64,000 bases of DNA from Escarpia spicata (taxonomy: Eukaryota; Annelida; Polychaeta; Sabellida; Siboglinidae), in contig OZ023211.1 in assembly GCA_963995525.1 (NCBI GenBank), positions 57,610,420-57,674,419 of the forward strand, written 5' to 3'. The notes beneath the pieces are model-generated. The model was given only the letters and a program-made list of their open reading frames with translations. It made no database searches and was not told the DNA's origin. The position numbers and the translations under genes are program-made. This document shows, piece by piece, positions 1 to 12,345 of the stretch (the stretch's first letter is position 1; each line of letters opens with the position of its first letter).

Positions 1-199
1 GATGTAGAGGAATTGTGTATGTCATTGTTTGTTAGAAATGTATATGCATTGCATTACGTTATTATTTTAATAGAAAACGCATTATTAGTTTTAAAAAGGA
101 AGATTATTTGAAAAAGAGTGACGATAACATTGGGACACCAACAGAGCTGTACTCCCCAATGCTGCATGGAGACGTTTTTATGACACAATTTTATAATAT

Positions 200-330
200 T
201 CCCCAGAGAAGTCGAGATAGTGTTCGATTGAACAGGTCTGCCAGGGAGTAAAGTGTAATGATCTTTGAGCATTCCTGAGGACTGGATACTGCACTATATA
301 GGAACTTACCTTTACTTTTGATATTGTTGT
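200..330 (+). mobile_element. SINE copy, 3' half
   Basis: GTGTTCGATTGAACAGGTCT, TAAAGTGTAATGATCTTTGA and GCACTATATAGGAACTTACC follow the family tail in order. Confidence 0.7.
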
Positions 331-440
331 CAATACATCGACATTACGTATTTGTATCGGCGTTGGAGTTGGATAAACCAGACAGGTAATGATGATGTTG
401 TTATCGTCGTTGTTGCTTATTGCTGCTGTTGCTGTTTCTA

Positions 441-532
441 CTGCTGCTGCTGCTGCTGCTGCTGCGCCTTCTTCTTCTTCTTCTTCTTCTTCTTTTCTTC
501 TTCTTCTTCTTCTTCTTCTTCTTCTTCTTCTT
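441..532. repeat. (CTG)8 and (CTT)n trinucleotide repeats
   Basis: Eight CTG units at 441-464, then about 20 CTT/TTC units to 532 with one extra T. They create a Cys/Phe/Ser-rich frame that has no other coding support. Confidence 0.95.
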
Positions 533-1629
533 GTGCTTTTGTTGCTGCTGTAGAACGAAAATTATTCGATTTTCTTCGCCCACGAATTATTAGAATTCAC
601 ATTCGATTCAAATGTCATAAATCGTCGCGCTGTGGTATTTCACTATACGCCATGTGGGAGGCTTCGACAACACCTTTCCGTAAACTTCAGGCGGATGTAA
701 TCGTTTCGTAAATGTTTACCCGTATAACAACAAAACAGAACACGCTTTATGCTAAACAGATTGCTGCTTTCGCTGACATTTACTTGGAAGCCGACAACCT
801 CACCAGGCGGCCGGTGTATTTCATCAGTTTGCCGGTGACAACACAAAAACGTGGGTGGCGCTTTTCGCCCCTTTCTACGAGACGATGACAGCGTCCGATC
901 CACGTATGTACCCTCATTGCCGGCTGTTCCCTCTCACCGGGCAGCTGTGTCCCCCTCGGGCAGCGAGCCTCGATTTGTGTCACATTGTAGCGTCGCGTTC
1001 GCGAGGCTATCGGATCAGCGGGCGCTGCCAAAATATTTGTGAACTCGGTCGCGATTGAGCGCAAGCAGTGTAAATAAAGCGATGATAAATATAATAAAAT
1101 GTTTCGTTCTGTGTATACGCGACAAGGGTGCGTTAGTCCGAGTCTGGCATCTCTGCGCTTTCTCACATAGAGCTCGTGATGGCGACGCGAAGCAACAATT
1201 TACGGGACCTTATCAACACGACTGTTGGCGTCTGAACAAATATTTACACAGCATGCAGATAATCACCTCACGGACAAGTCAGCTGTGTCGCTCGCTACAC
1301 GCCGACTTGGTGTTCTGTATTTGGACAGGTCGTCAATTATAACGACGTTTGCCTCGATGAAATTTGACGGTAGGTCCATCGTGAAATGCAGTTTTAATTA
1401 ACCAGAAGTAGCTCACAACAACAACATTATATTAATTTTTAAATATATGGAAATATGTGGTTGAAGTCAGTTCTTTTTCACGTAAGTATAAAGCTTTTCT
1501 TGTTTCAAACTGATGCAAACATCACATGTCAAACCAAGATTTCGAAGGTGATCCCAACTGTTCTTATAACGGCGATATCAGTATATGTACCGGTGAACTA
1601 TTGACAAAAGTGTAAAGTAAAATAAAAAA
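533..1629. other. Anonymous sequence; CpG-rich at 800-1060
   Basis: No gene recognised. 800-1060 is locally GC- and CpG-rich, with overlapping short frames on both strands that look like composition shadows. It could be a regulatory or unmethylated patch; nothing in the sequence decides this. Confidence 0.4.
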
Positions 1630-1735
1630 AAACCATAAATGTATAAGTTCTTACAAAGCGCGGTATCCAGTCTTATGAGCACTTGACACCCTACCCTGAT
1701 AGACCTGTTCATCCGAACACCATTTCAACTGCTGT
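1630..1735 (-). mobile_element. SINE fragment (tail)
   Basis: Antisense TAAGTTCTTACAAAGCGCGG and ATAGACCTGTTCATCCGAAC match the family tail. Confidence 0.65.
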
Positions 1736-1964
1736 GACAGTAAATACAACTACATCAATTTTGTACTTTTAGCTACGTTTTTGTGCTATTGGTAAACATT
1801 TCGTCATATTGGAAGAATAAATTAAATCGAGTTTTCTTCTTTTCACACCTATAAAGTTTGACCGATTTCTACAACCAGTTCCTGGAGAAGGTAACACTGA
1901 CGGTGGAAACGTAGAAGTGTGTCATATTCGATACTTGTAAAAAGAAAGAAATTCTATGTAAGGA

Positions 1965-2075
1965 CCGGTGTGTTATAATTCTTATATATAGATTGCATGG
2001 AATCAAATCCTAGGACTGCTCAAAACGCTTTACAATTCACTCCCCGGTAGACCTGTTCAATCGAACGGTTAGTGT
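1965..2075 (-). mobile_element. SINE fragment (tail)
   Basis: ACTGCTCAAAACGCTTTACA then GGTAGACCTGTTCAATCGAA, antisense. It lies 230 bp after the previous fragment in the same orientation and is more diverged at its tail end. Confidence 0.65.
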
Positions 2076-2491
2076 TTTTAAACACGGGATTTTCCAGATA
2101 GTGGTCTCTCGCACTGCATTTGTTTGCATTGCTGTGAACCGGGATCTATAAGAAAATTGATTTCCTTCAAATACACAATTTGCAAGCTAATTTTGACAGC
2201 CATTGCCTATACGTTATGTTGTTTTAATTATTTCGCTATGACCTCCGTTACAGTATATCGGAGATTGCCACACCATCTGTTTGATATGATTAATATGCAA
2301 TGGTTTTCAAAGAAGCCCATTAAAAGAGGCTACTTATAAGCGCAATTTATATTTAAAGGAGATGATATGTCACGCTAGCATTCCTATATATTAGTGCGCT
2401 AACTTTGGGATGTAGTAAGTGCATCTCTTCCGAGGTGTCGAGATCCACTTGTCTCGTTCTATCTTCATCCTCCCTGGCGAAATATTTAAAG
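2076..2491. other. Anonymous AT-rich sequence
   Basis: No gene or repeat recognised except GCTAACTTTGGGATGTAGTA (2398-2417). A related stretch occurs near 21480-21500 (GCTAACTTTGGAGGATTGTA), hinting at a dispersed repeat. Confidence 0.4.
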
Positions 2492-2855
2492 CCCCTGAAT
2501 CCGATATCCCATTGGTCAAGTTCATTTGCTATACCCTGCAAAAATAGTTAGTTTCGCACAAACATTGCTTATATTATTTCTGTGACATATGGCAATCTTT
2601 TTAGTGTAACGTGTATGAATGAATTATCATATGAATAACCATGACTGTCACTAACGAAATTTTGATAAAAAAATTATAATAAAAACGACTCTGTGGAAAT
2701 ACGAAACTTTCGCCAAATATAGTTGCCCACACTCAGTTTAAATCATATACAATGATTACAATAGACTTTACGCATTTGCGACAGTGTGATACTTTTCACT
2801 ATTAAATCTGGTGTGCCACACCGGAGAAAGACCAATGGGATATCGGGTTCAGGGG
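2492..2855. repeat. 26-bp inverted repeat pair left of the Tc1 element
   Basis: 2492-2517 and 2830-2855 are inverse copies with one mismatch (core CCGATATCCCATTGGTC). About 310 bp lie between them. It could be the trace of a small TIR element; no coding is seen. Confidence 0.6.
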
Positions 2856-2894
2856 ATTTAAGAAAACTCAACGACATATATTTAGAGTTAATTA

Positions 2895-4262
2895 CAGTCA
2901 TTTGCAAAAGTTTAAGACCAGGCACGATTTTTTGAAGAAATTTGACAAAACTATGATTTTTTGGCCTTCACATAACATTATATCAGTTTATTTCGCCAAA
3001 TAAACGTAGTACAACATAATATGAAACTTTATGTCGTCCAAAAGTGTCAGTGTCTCTACTTTTCAGTATTAAGTGTGGCCTCCTTTGCTGTCAATGACCG
3101 CCTGGATGAGATATGTCATGCTAGAAACCAAAGATTCGCAGTACTCCTGGGTGATTTCGGTGACCCAAACGTCCTTGATAGCTTGTTTCAAGTTTTGGGA
3201 GCTTGATGGTTGTTTGTCTGCCACCTTATCCTTCATTATAGTCTAGATAGTTTAGATCTGGGCTGTTCCCAGGCCATTCCAGCACGGAGATTTTGTTCTT
3301 CTTGAGGAAATCAGTGGCTACCTTGGATCGGTGACAAGGAGCGCCATCTTGCATGGAAATCGTACATTTGTGGATGTCCATATGCAGTTTCAGCTTCTCC
3401 TTCAGCAACTCCACGTACCTAGGTCCATTCATAGTGGTGTTAGGTGGAATAAAATACGGACCAGAAGGGCCAACACATGACATGGCACCCCAAATCATCT
3501 GACTTGGCGGGTGTTTCATTGTGGCTGCTGTATATTTCTCATCAAATCGCTTACCTACTGGCCGCCTAACGTGCCTCTTGCGAAGTATAAACTGTTGCAT
3601 GGTCGATTCATCTGAGAACAACACTTTCTTCCACTGCGCGAGAGTCCAGTGGCGATGTCGTCTGGCAAAGTCAAGTCTCTTTTTTTCATCACAGGTGTCA
3701 GGCGTGGCTTCCCGGCCGGCTTGCGGGACTTGAGCCCAAATTCCTTGCAGAGACGTCTCGAAACAGTACTGAAACTTATTTCCGTACCTTTTAAGCGTAA
3801 AGCAGCCCGAATTTTCTTGCATGAGCTCATTGGCGAGCGCATCACGATGCGTCTCATTGCGTGGTCATCCCTGAGCGTAGTTTTCCGTGGACGACCACTC
3901 CTTTTACTGTCTCGAAAAGTGCCATCAGTATTGAATTTGACGATGGCGTTGTGCACGGCTGTCTTGGAATAACGTAATTTAGCACTAATGTCTCTTTCCG
4001 TATATCCTTCTCCATGTAGAGTCACTATTTGTGCCCTTAGAACCTCTGTCAAAGATGATTTTTTGCCCATTTCAGGGATGAAGACAAAACTGAAAAACAC
4101 CTAATCGATACTGACAGCAGCAAACAAATGACCTAGAAGTACTGACTAGGCGTATTGCTTCCAAATAGGAAGATGCAATCCAGACATTATCTGATGCAAT
4201 CTGATGCCATACCATAAAATGCTTTAAAATCGTGCCTGGTATTAAACTTTTGCAAATGACTG
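2895..4262 (-). mobile_element. Tc1-like DNA transposon with matching TIRs, inactivated
   Basis: The ends are inverted copies beginning CAGTCATTTGCAAAAGTTTA, matching for about 37 bp with few differences. Each end is flanked by TA (2893-2894 and 4263-4264), the expected Tc1/mariner target duplication. The 1368-bp element encodes a DD34E-type transposase on the minus strand, annotated separately. Length and architecture fit a canonical single-gene Tc1 element. High TIR identity suggests fairly recent insertion, although the gene is already broken. Confidence 0.93.
3075..4070 (-). pseudogene. Tc1-like transposase, frameshifted and lacking the catalytic glutamate block
   Basis: Frame one (from the Met at about 4070) carries the paired helix-turn-helix DNA-binding region (LRAQIVTLHGEGYTERDISA) and the GRPRKTT hook. 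At an A-run near 3685-3692 the homology moves to a second frame, which holds the catalytic part: VLFSDEST with the first Asp and ISMQDGAPCH with the second Asp. After WPGNSPDLN (about 3255) a short deletion removes the PIEN-type block bearing the catalytic Glu and shifts frame again. The last 50 or so codons (KQAIKDVWVTEITQEY region) are still legible in the third frame, down to about 3075. Two lesions, one removing a catalytic residue, make this copy non-autonomous. The MFF start at 4100 adds ten residues that the family normally lacks; MGKKSSL near 4070 is the likelier original start. Confidence 0.92.
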
Positions 4263-4264
4263 TA

Positions 4265-5330
4265 CTTACGTGTTTTCATGCGCTCTGTTCTTATCGAGGG
4301 GTCTTCTGCCTATACCTGAGATCATTGAAACGTGATCAGTTCTCCCGACGGCAACATCGTAAACGAATTGGTTGTATGAATACACCAAGGAGCAAAAGAA
4401 ATAAAATGTATGACACTGAAAGTAGCAAAACAAAATAAACCCATCCATAAAGTACAGCGTACACCCAACATATCATCGCACTTATAAACCAATCAATAGA
4501 ATAAAGTTAACTTCAGAGTTGATCATAAAGACTATTACTTTTATTATAAATTCCTAAATTGTGTGACACAAACAAAAGACAAAACAAATGTGTCTATGAT
4601 TTCTCGATAAACAAAAGATACACATAATAATATAAGGTCTACTACGATCTTATATCCGCCTCATAAAGTTGCGTCTTTATTTTTGCGCATACTCTAAGCT
4701 TACAATTTACTGTTGCTTATATGCGATTTTGCCACGACTTCCCCCTTCGGGTTCCATTTCTTGCGGTAATTGCAAAACCCCTGCTATAAAGGCCGTGGTT
4801 CTAAAGGCGTGTATTTCCTAGATCCACAGCTGGAGTTTCGCGCGTTGGTTGGTGTCTGTAACGAAACACAAACACTAACTCCTGCGAGACTGTCTTGCCA
4901 CTCGTCCTGGCAAAACAAACAATCAAAAACTAATTACACGCTCTAACGTGTCGGGGACGCTCAAGGTCCGACCACAGATAAGGCGCCTCGGCAATACGAC
5001 CCACTCTACCCTTCGCAATCTCAACATCATTTCGCCGGGCCAATTAACGACGAAATTAAACGGATCGACGGCGCGACTGGCGACTTGGCTGTGCCGGTGT
5101 ACACGTTAGCGGTCAGCCGTGAAAATAAACGAAAATGTTGACACAAGGCAAATCCCACAGAGAAAATAAACGCCGTAGTCAGAATTGGCATTTGTTCGCG
5201 AATGTCCGCTGTTCGGCGCAGCTCGCGAGAAGTTGGCGATGCAGTGTTCGTAGAAGTGGAAGTCAATAACCGGAAATAAAAAACACAATTGTAACAACCA
5301 TGATCGTATACATATATATAATTAAATTTA
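4265..5330. other. Anonymous sequence between the Tc1 element and an AT tract
   Basis: No gene recognised. 4950-5260 is CpG-rich with short frames only. Confidence 0.4.
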
Positions 5331-5340
5331 ATATATGTTT

Positions 5341-5374
5341 ATTATATATATAAATATATATATATATATACATA

Positions 5375-5462
<88 letters not shown>

Positions 5463-5556
5463 CACACATACACACACATATACACACATACATACATACA
5501 TACATACATACATACATACATACATACATACATACATACATACATACATACATACA

Positions 5557-5588
<32 letters not shown>

Positions 5589-5622
5589 CTATATACAGTG
5601 TATATATATATTATATTTTTCA
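5341..5622. repeat. (TA)n then (CATA)n compound microsatellite
   Basis: TA tract to about 5458, ACAC-rich bridge, then about 24 CATA units to 5585, ending in TATA. Frames of YIYI or MYVC seen here are artefacts. Confidence 0.96.
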
Positions 5623-5699
5623 GACACAATTTGGCAATGAATTAAAATATGTTAATATTACGACATATATAGAGAGTAGAGAGACTGCGTTATTCTAAT

Positions 5700-5800
5700 T
5701 AACGCCGTGCGTGTGTGCGTGCGTGTGTTCGTGCATGCGTGCGTACGTGTGTTCATGCATGCGTGCGTGCGTGCGTATGTGCGTTCGTGTGTGGGGGTTT
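5700..5800. repeat. GTGC-rich repeat with a 38-bp internal duplication
   Basis: CGTGTGTTCGTGCATGCGTG and CGTGTGTTCATGCATGCGTG lie about 36-38 bp apart in a GTGC-rich stretch. Confidence 0.8.
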
Positions 5801-5907
5801 GGGTGTGTGGTAAGATTAGCATACAGTATTTTAATTAATCGCCAAATCATTAATTTAAAAGTATTTAATAATGTCTAACAATATATATATTGTTAAACAT
5901 TTTATAA

Positions 5908-5910
<3 letters not shown>

Positions 5911-5982
<72 letters not shown>
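5911..5982. repeat. (TA)n tract
   Basis: Two TA blocks separated by CATACA. Confidence 0.95.
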
Positions 5983-5984
<2 letters not shown>

Positions 5985-6361
5985 CCTGAATTTTTTTATT
6001 AGTATTTGTATATCGGACAATTGCAAATAATGTCAATTTTTTATTATCATGATTTTGACTTAATATTTTTGAAAATACACTACTTGACGGATGGAAAAAT
6101 ATTCCAGTTGTACGACACACACACAGAGACAGCTTTATTTAAGTTAAAACACACCAATAAAGCTTCACATTAAAAGGTGAACAACGCCGTTTTTACTGCG
6201 TGATTTATTGTTTTTTTCACATTCCTGTGTTTATAACTTTATACGATGTATAATAGTAAAATATGGAAACAGCCCTAACACGCGTAGATTAACAAATGAG
6301 GTATGACATTGACACAGCAATGTTAATTAAAACATTTCTGCATATAACCAACCATTGGTTA

Positions 6362-6590
6362 TAAGGCGCGGTAACGCCACTTTTATCATCGGGCTCTCAA
6401 TCGAGAGGTTTCGCGTTCGAATCCTCGACCTATCTATCTCAATCTATCTAACTAATCTTCGGCAACTTCGTTCACTCTGCGTTGCGTTGTTCGATTGAAC
6501 ATGTTTGCAAGGGAATGAAGTGTGAAGCGCTTTATGCTGTTCTAAGGATCTGGAATCGCGCTTTATAATAATCTAACCATGATCGACCTA
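6362..6590 (+). mobile_element. tRNA-derived SINE copy, near full length
   Basis: Head with GCGTTCGAATCCTCGACC as the B box, a TATCTATCTCAATCTATC stretch, then the family body: GGCAACTTCGTTCACTCTG, GTTCGATTGAACATGTTTGC, GTGAAGCGCTTTATGC and CGCGCTTTATAATAA. Confidence 0.75.
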
Positions 6591-6594
6591 GCGT

Positions 6595-7205
6595 ATGTAT
6601 CTTAACCTTTTCCTTTTAAACGGCTTGAATCTCGAACGCCGAACTTTCAAGGATTAATCGGCGACCCCTAGAGCAGAACGTAATACATAATTATATATTT
6701 TCATTCAAAATACCCCATATATGTCAAGACACCTTTAAGTTCGTAAATCAGTTCGTTCCTTAACGGTTCTTACCTGAAAACGTAATGTGCTCGTAATGGA
6801 TACAATGTAATGTCCGCGTAATACGTAAAACGTAACCTAACAATTGCAAGAACCTCGCGCGCGCGGTATAAACTTCGGGAAAACGGCTCCTGTGTCGTAG
6901 ACTTGGCATTATGGAGTAGACGCAGACACAAAATAATGCTTATGTATATCCTGTGTCAATTGCATAGCAAAAACGAATACTATTTGACAATTCTACACTA
7001 CCGGTATCACGACCAGGACCTATCGATTGACGTGAACTTCACATTATCTTCGACATTCGTCATTTTGAACAAACAAAGACTATCTGCGAACGCTTTATTT
7101 GTTTATTTAACGAATCTCTGTGTTTTCTAACATTTGGTAAGTGTTACTATCACGACTATTTACTACCAAGGCATCTCAGGTGACGGGCATTTTTTGCTAG
7201 TGTAT
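6595..7205 (+). repeat. Dispersed repeat family R, copy 1
   Basis: Shares with 32645-33600, in order: CGCGCGCGGTATAAACTTCG, GTCGTAGACTTGGCATTATG, TATCACGACCAGGACCTATC, CGTCATTTTGAACA and TCAGGTGACGGGCATTTTTT. The first 200 bp match 24185-24345 in reverse. No intact frame, so the class is unknown. Confidence 0.65.
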
Positions 7206-7743
7206 TTTGATTATAATTTGGAGGATATTCTATACTTTTATAGGGCGATTTTTTATTGCTCTAATTTTAATGGACCTTTAATTTGAGCGCACGGTTTGGC
7301 CGCTTCTAAGAAAATTTATGGTAATGATAAGTATTACTTGCTTACATGATACATTTACAATATTCAAAAGTTTGCGTATTAAAGATGTTTTGTGAGATCG
7401 TCTATATTTTAAATACAAATATATAGTGAATCAACGCCGCACTACATATCTCCTTCCTCAACAGCATATCAATTGTTTTCATATACAGTTGTAATGTTAA
7501 ATGGTAAGATAAAACTGCACAAAAGACGAACAATTATATCCGCGTGCCATATGTTTATTATTCCGCTGGTTGGGCATGGCGATGGGTAATATAAACAAAC
7601 TTAATGTATCGAATAACTTATCATATTATGCAAAAATGACATATACATGGTAACAAGTATGCACAAATTACTATAAACATTGTTCATATTGTACATACAC
7701 ATTCTCCAAAAACGGTTAAGAAAGGTTATTTAAACTCAGATTG

Positions 7744-7819
7744 CAATATATATATATATATATATTTGTATATATATATATATATATATATGCAAATATA
7801 TATATATACTTGTGGACAG

Positions 7820-7869
<50 letters not shown>

Positions 7870-7884
7870 ATGTTCACAAGTAGC
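7744..7884. repeat. (TA)n tract with nested inverted arms
   Basis: ACTTGTGGACAGACAATA (7808-7825) faces TATTGTATGTTCACAAGT (7864-7881) with few mismatches, around a TA core. TTGCAATATA and TATATATGCAA form a second nested pair at 7741-7796. Confidence 0.85.
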
Positions 7885-9176
7885 CATGCACCGATATAAT
7901 TGTGACGCGTGCATTCTCACCGTTCAACGCCTTTGGCAATATTAAATATAATTTCTTAAATTAACTTCATAATACAAGAATCGTCCTCTTCAATCGTCGG
8001 TGTCAAATCAACCAGCACACAACCCGCTGACCAATAGAAACTAAACACAGAAGAAGAGATCCATCACACTGACGGCCGGCCATTGTGCTTGACCAGTCTC
8101 CCTCGGGGCACAGACGTGACGTCATTGTGTCCATGCAACTGGAGACCCCATTAGTGATATTTAGTTCTGTGACAGAAACTTTACAGGCGATCAAAGGTTG
8201 CTTTGACGAGATCAACACGGCCGCCTGAGCAGCCGATACGGCACTCGGCGCCTACGTCGTCGGGGTAATGACTGGTCCACCGCGGCACAGAGTTGGTTGC
8301 GTAAGAGAAGTTGCAACTGAAAGGCGAGCATCTTTAATTTTCGTGCGACAAACACGCCGAAGTGGCGTGTGCATGTCGAGACAAAGCACACGGCGATAGT
8401 GTAGTAGTGGCATCATTAATTAATGTGTCCAGTCTAAAGGTATAACTGCGATTACGTACGAACACACCACAGACGATCAAGTGGGCTCGTACGAGTCACG
8501 TCTATAATTGAGAATGCAACACGACGAGAGAGCGAGTCACAGTGGGGTGACGGGTTAATGTTAAGAAGATATTTCATTAACTAGTTTGCAAAAAATATAT
8601 ATATATAAATATAGATATAAATATAGTTAATAAATGAAGAAATAACCGTTAAATTGGCATATTCCTTGACAGATGTAAAATGTAACATCTGACAGATACC
8701 TTGGAAATATTTAATCTACCGTCCGTACCACTAAACCAATTAAAAAAGTTATGTTGTCAATCGTTATTGTGTCATAATGAGATCCTATGTTCGTTTGTGA
8801 GTTTCACACATACGTTAATTTTGTCATATGTCTAACAAAAAACAGAAGACAGGGTATTGTACGAATCGATTGTATGTAATCACTACTGTTATATAGCGCG
8901 GCATACGAATTTGCATTGTGATAATGTTACCTTAATATTACAAGGAAATTTGTCTTTTTGTACGAGTTAATTTAAATACTTTTAGAAATTAAAAACAGGA
9001 TGGATTCTAATACAACGATTACATGTTGTCTTATTAAGTGTTTTCCTTCCTCTCCCGCGATATGAACGTTAAGTTTTCATATATTAAATAGCGAGATGAA
9101 AAGAAAAAAAATGTACATATAACGCGGACCCTCGAGACATTCAGGGGTATAATATGAGAACAACAAACAACTATAC

Positions 9177-9179
<3 letters not shown>
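7885..9179. other. Anonymous sequence
   Basis: 8000-8540 is GC-richer, the rest AT-rich. No ORF with family resemblance, no clear repeat. Confidence 0.4.
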
Positions 9180-9213
<34 letters not shown>

Positions 9214-9261
9214 TATATATATATATATATATATACATATATATATCCACATATATATATA

Positions 9262-9299
<38 letters not shown>

Positions 9300-9325
9300 T
9301 ATATCCACATATATATATATTCATA

Positions 9326-9361
<36 letters not shown>

Positions 9362-9379
9362 GACCGCTATATAAAAGGA

Positions 9380-9456
<77 letters not shown>

Positions 9457-9596
9457 CGTGTGTATGTATGTATATATATATATATATATACATATATATA
9501 ATATGCAATATGTAATATGCAATATGCAATATGCAATATGCAATATGCAATATGCAATATGTAATATGTAATATATAATATATAATATATCATATA
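9180..9596. repeat. (TA)n cluster with a 56-bp duplication and a 9-bp (ATATGCAAT)n array
   Basis: CATATATATATCCACATATA with TATTCATATATA recurs at about 9236 and 9292. From 9500 a nine-base unit ATATGCAAT/ATATGTAAT repeats about ten times. Confidence 0.92.
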
Positions 9597-12079
9597 TTGT
9601 GGTTTGGAGTCTGGATGTTTCCTTTGGCTTAAGTTAATAGTTAATATATTATATGGTTTCTGCATGCACGGTGTGGCTTGCTGAAACCGAATCGGTGACT
9701 GCCTGTGTAGTGAAGTGTCATTTCAGACAACGTTGTGGGACGCTACCATCTTGGAAACCATCTATCCCGAAATGGTTGAAGGGGTTCTTGAGAGACAGGT
9801 AACGACGGGAGGCGGATGGTCTTTTATCAGCTGCACCAGAGTCATAGACGTATCCAATACCAGCCAGTGTATACGCAAGAAGCATGTTCTTCCATAGCCG
9901 CCGTGTTATGTTTTCGGGCTTATCCTACTTATTGACGTAATACGAGCAGATGTTCTTTTGGAGAGACATGTTTGGTCGTGCCTCGGTGTTAATGGACCGC
10001 AACAGTCGGACTAATCGAGTGGACTCCGCTGCGACCGCGTGACAACTGACCGGAAAATGGAGTGACCGTGGGCACCACAACCGCGGATGATCTCAGTCAG
10101 TGTCCACCTGTTGTCCGGTGAGCCCAGCGGCTGTCCGGTAAGCGAATACTGCCGCCAGGGTTCAATTACCCCGGCCGCTCGGTCTGGGCAGATCTCGCTA
10201 AATAGTTCATTAGGGACGGTCTCACGATTTCTCAAAGTCAAAACAAACTAATCCCCCAGTGGTTGTATGGTGTGTGCTTTGAGATAATTTAACTTTTATC
10301 GTTTATCTGTTATGTATATACTCCTTGTTCATCAACTGCAGGATGTAGTCGTCCCAAAGATGTGTCCGTCTATCTCATTCTTTGTGCAATCGTCTCTTCT
10401 ACCTGCCTCTTAATATTTTCCCTTTTCTGAGTTGGGTTTAATTTCTTTTAATGGTTAATGTGTTATATTGTTTTCTGGCGACACAACCATGCCCATCTCC
10501 ACATTGTTATATATATCATTATTTCTCATACTTTTGTTCTTCCTCGCATGACGTCATGCGAGCTTTTATATTTCAGCTTAATGGTCACCGTCTTTCTTTC
10601 CATGGTCCGATGTGTTAATCATAGTTTAGTTTTAACTGTTTCGTCGTTGACCATCGTTCGCACCGTGTGTTATAAATGGTAAGATGGATTGATTAAAATT
10701 TGACTTTTGAGGCATATTGGAAGTGTGTTGTCCTTGAATGTTTCACGGTACCTTACAAATCAGCTCCAACAACATACTGATAATGTATTAGAACAAATCA
10801 AATATGCATATTGCTGTTTTAATTTGAATAAACTGATGTGGCGTGGCTACAAAGACACAATACATACAACACGCTGCCATGTTCTCCAATCCACAATAGC
10901 GTCATTGTGCATTAATACCAATTTCACTGGTTAGGTATGATGCGCCACTGACGCGATTTGTTTTTGTGCGACAACCAAACCAGTACCACCAGTACGTAGT
11001 TGTGTCCGTTGTTTTCGGACTTTGCGCACTTGTGAGACCGCCCGTTAGTTGACCGGCGGTCAAGATACTCCCAGTATCGGTCGACGGAAGTCCAGCAATG
11101 TCCGACAGCGTCAAGTCCATTTCGTCCATTAGACGCGCATCCTATGTTGCTTGTCTTCCGTATCGATGTCTTCGTCGCTGGCTTTGTCTCCGTCGCGCCT
11201 CGCCCCTGCCCCAAAGTGCAGCGAGAGGCCGGCGAGGAAACCATGGACGGCCGACCATTCCGAACGTCGACATATCGGGGAGGTGTCGCTCATGACACGA
11301 CTGCCTGCAAGTTCACTACCCAACAGTTGTTACAAAGGAACACATTTTTGTTATCGTGTAGATGTGTATACATTGTTAACCTTTATTTTCGTTCACGATA
11401 ATATTACATTTATGTTACAAAACAGTGTACGGTTCTCTGCCTCTTTGTCTGTCTATGAACCCATACCTCCATCAGTTTTGCATGTATAGGGCTGACATTT
11501 TGTGTGCGTTCTAGCGGGCACTTTTGGGTGTTTCGTAGATTTAGATAGTGTTTCGAAATTTGTCCGTGGTAGTGATAATCTCGAGGTACACAATTTCAAA
11601 ACCGCAGTCGGCTGCCGCCGAATTCTATTTCACTATTAAACATAATAATGCCACCTACATTTATGATATCGTTGGACGTACCCAGGAAAGTTTATTATTA
11701 TACTTAAATTAGAAAATACGTATGACTGCCTTTATTCCTCGGGCAACGCCAGGTAACTCGGCTAGTCAATCATCTAACACACAGACGTTCGAATAAAAAA
11801 TGAGGTTTGTGAAAGGCACACATCGTTAATCCAAAACAACACATCTCAATTGGTATATCAGAGAGCAATGATCCAACGAGGCGAATGAACACAGAAAGAG
11901 GCGAGTGAACCTCGACACAGGGAAGAGGATATTGCCAGAATGCCTACAACATTAGCGTATTAAAATAATAAATGACAGTCCTCCAAATAGATCGAAGCTG
12001 TTATCGTATTCGAAGATCGCTCCAGTGGTGCCACAAAAGCTCAAACTAGACTTGCAACATTGGTCAGCTGTAATGAGAC
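9597..12079. other. Anonymous sequence; CpG-rich at 10000-10250 and 11040-11300
   Basis: Several overlapping 60-110 codon frames on both strands of the CpG-rich patches show no domain and no splice logic. Nothing convincing as a gene. Confidence 0.4.
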
Positions 12080-12345
12080 GTAAACAATATAGAATAATTA
12101 CAGGACATCACTGCAGCAACCATGCATGCAAGGTTAAGCTATTCAAGAGTCTCCTAATAGGCTGTATCGAACGAGAGGGTGTGTTGCATTAACAAACAAA
12201 TATATCCTTTGTGATCTACGGATGTGAAAGCTGCACCATGAACGCGAAATAACTTATAGGAGATTATAGTATTTTGAGGTGCATAGTGCCTTCGAAGAAT
12301 CTTTAAAATGTTTTAAAAAGAACATGCAAGACCAACGGATTTGTA
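12080..12345 (+). mobile_element. Probable decayed LINE 3' coding remnant
   Basis: The plus strand contains VIYGCESCTMNAK (about 12211-12250), matching the conserved Y(G)CE(S/T)WT motif C-terminal to the RT of many LINEs. KVKLFKSLL lies about 90 bp upstream and CKTNG-like residues downstream. Stops separate these pieces. Support rests on one good motif in the expected order. Confidence 0.45.

Noticed and set aside
352..711. Cys/Phe/Ser-rich 119-codon frame
   Set aside because: Driven by CTG and CTT repeats; flanks are not protein-like.
11098..11489. Overlapping 64-112 codon frames
   Set aside because: Several frames on both strands are open together, as expected from composition; none shows a domain.
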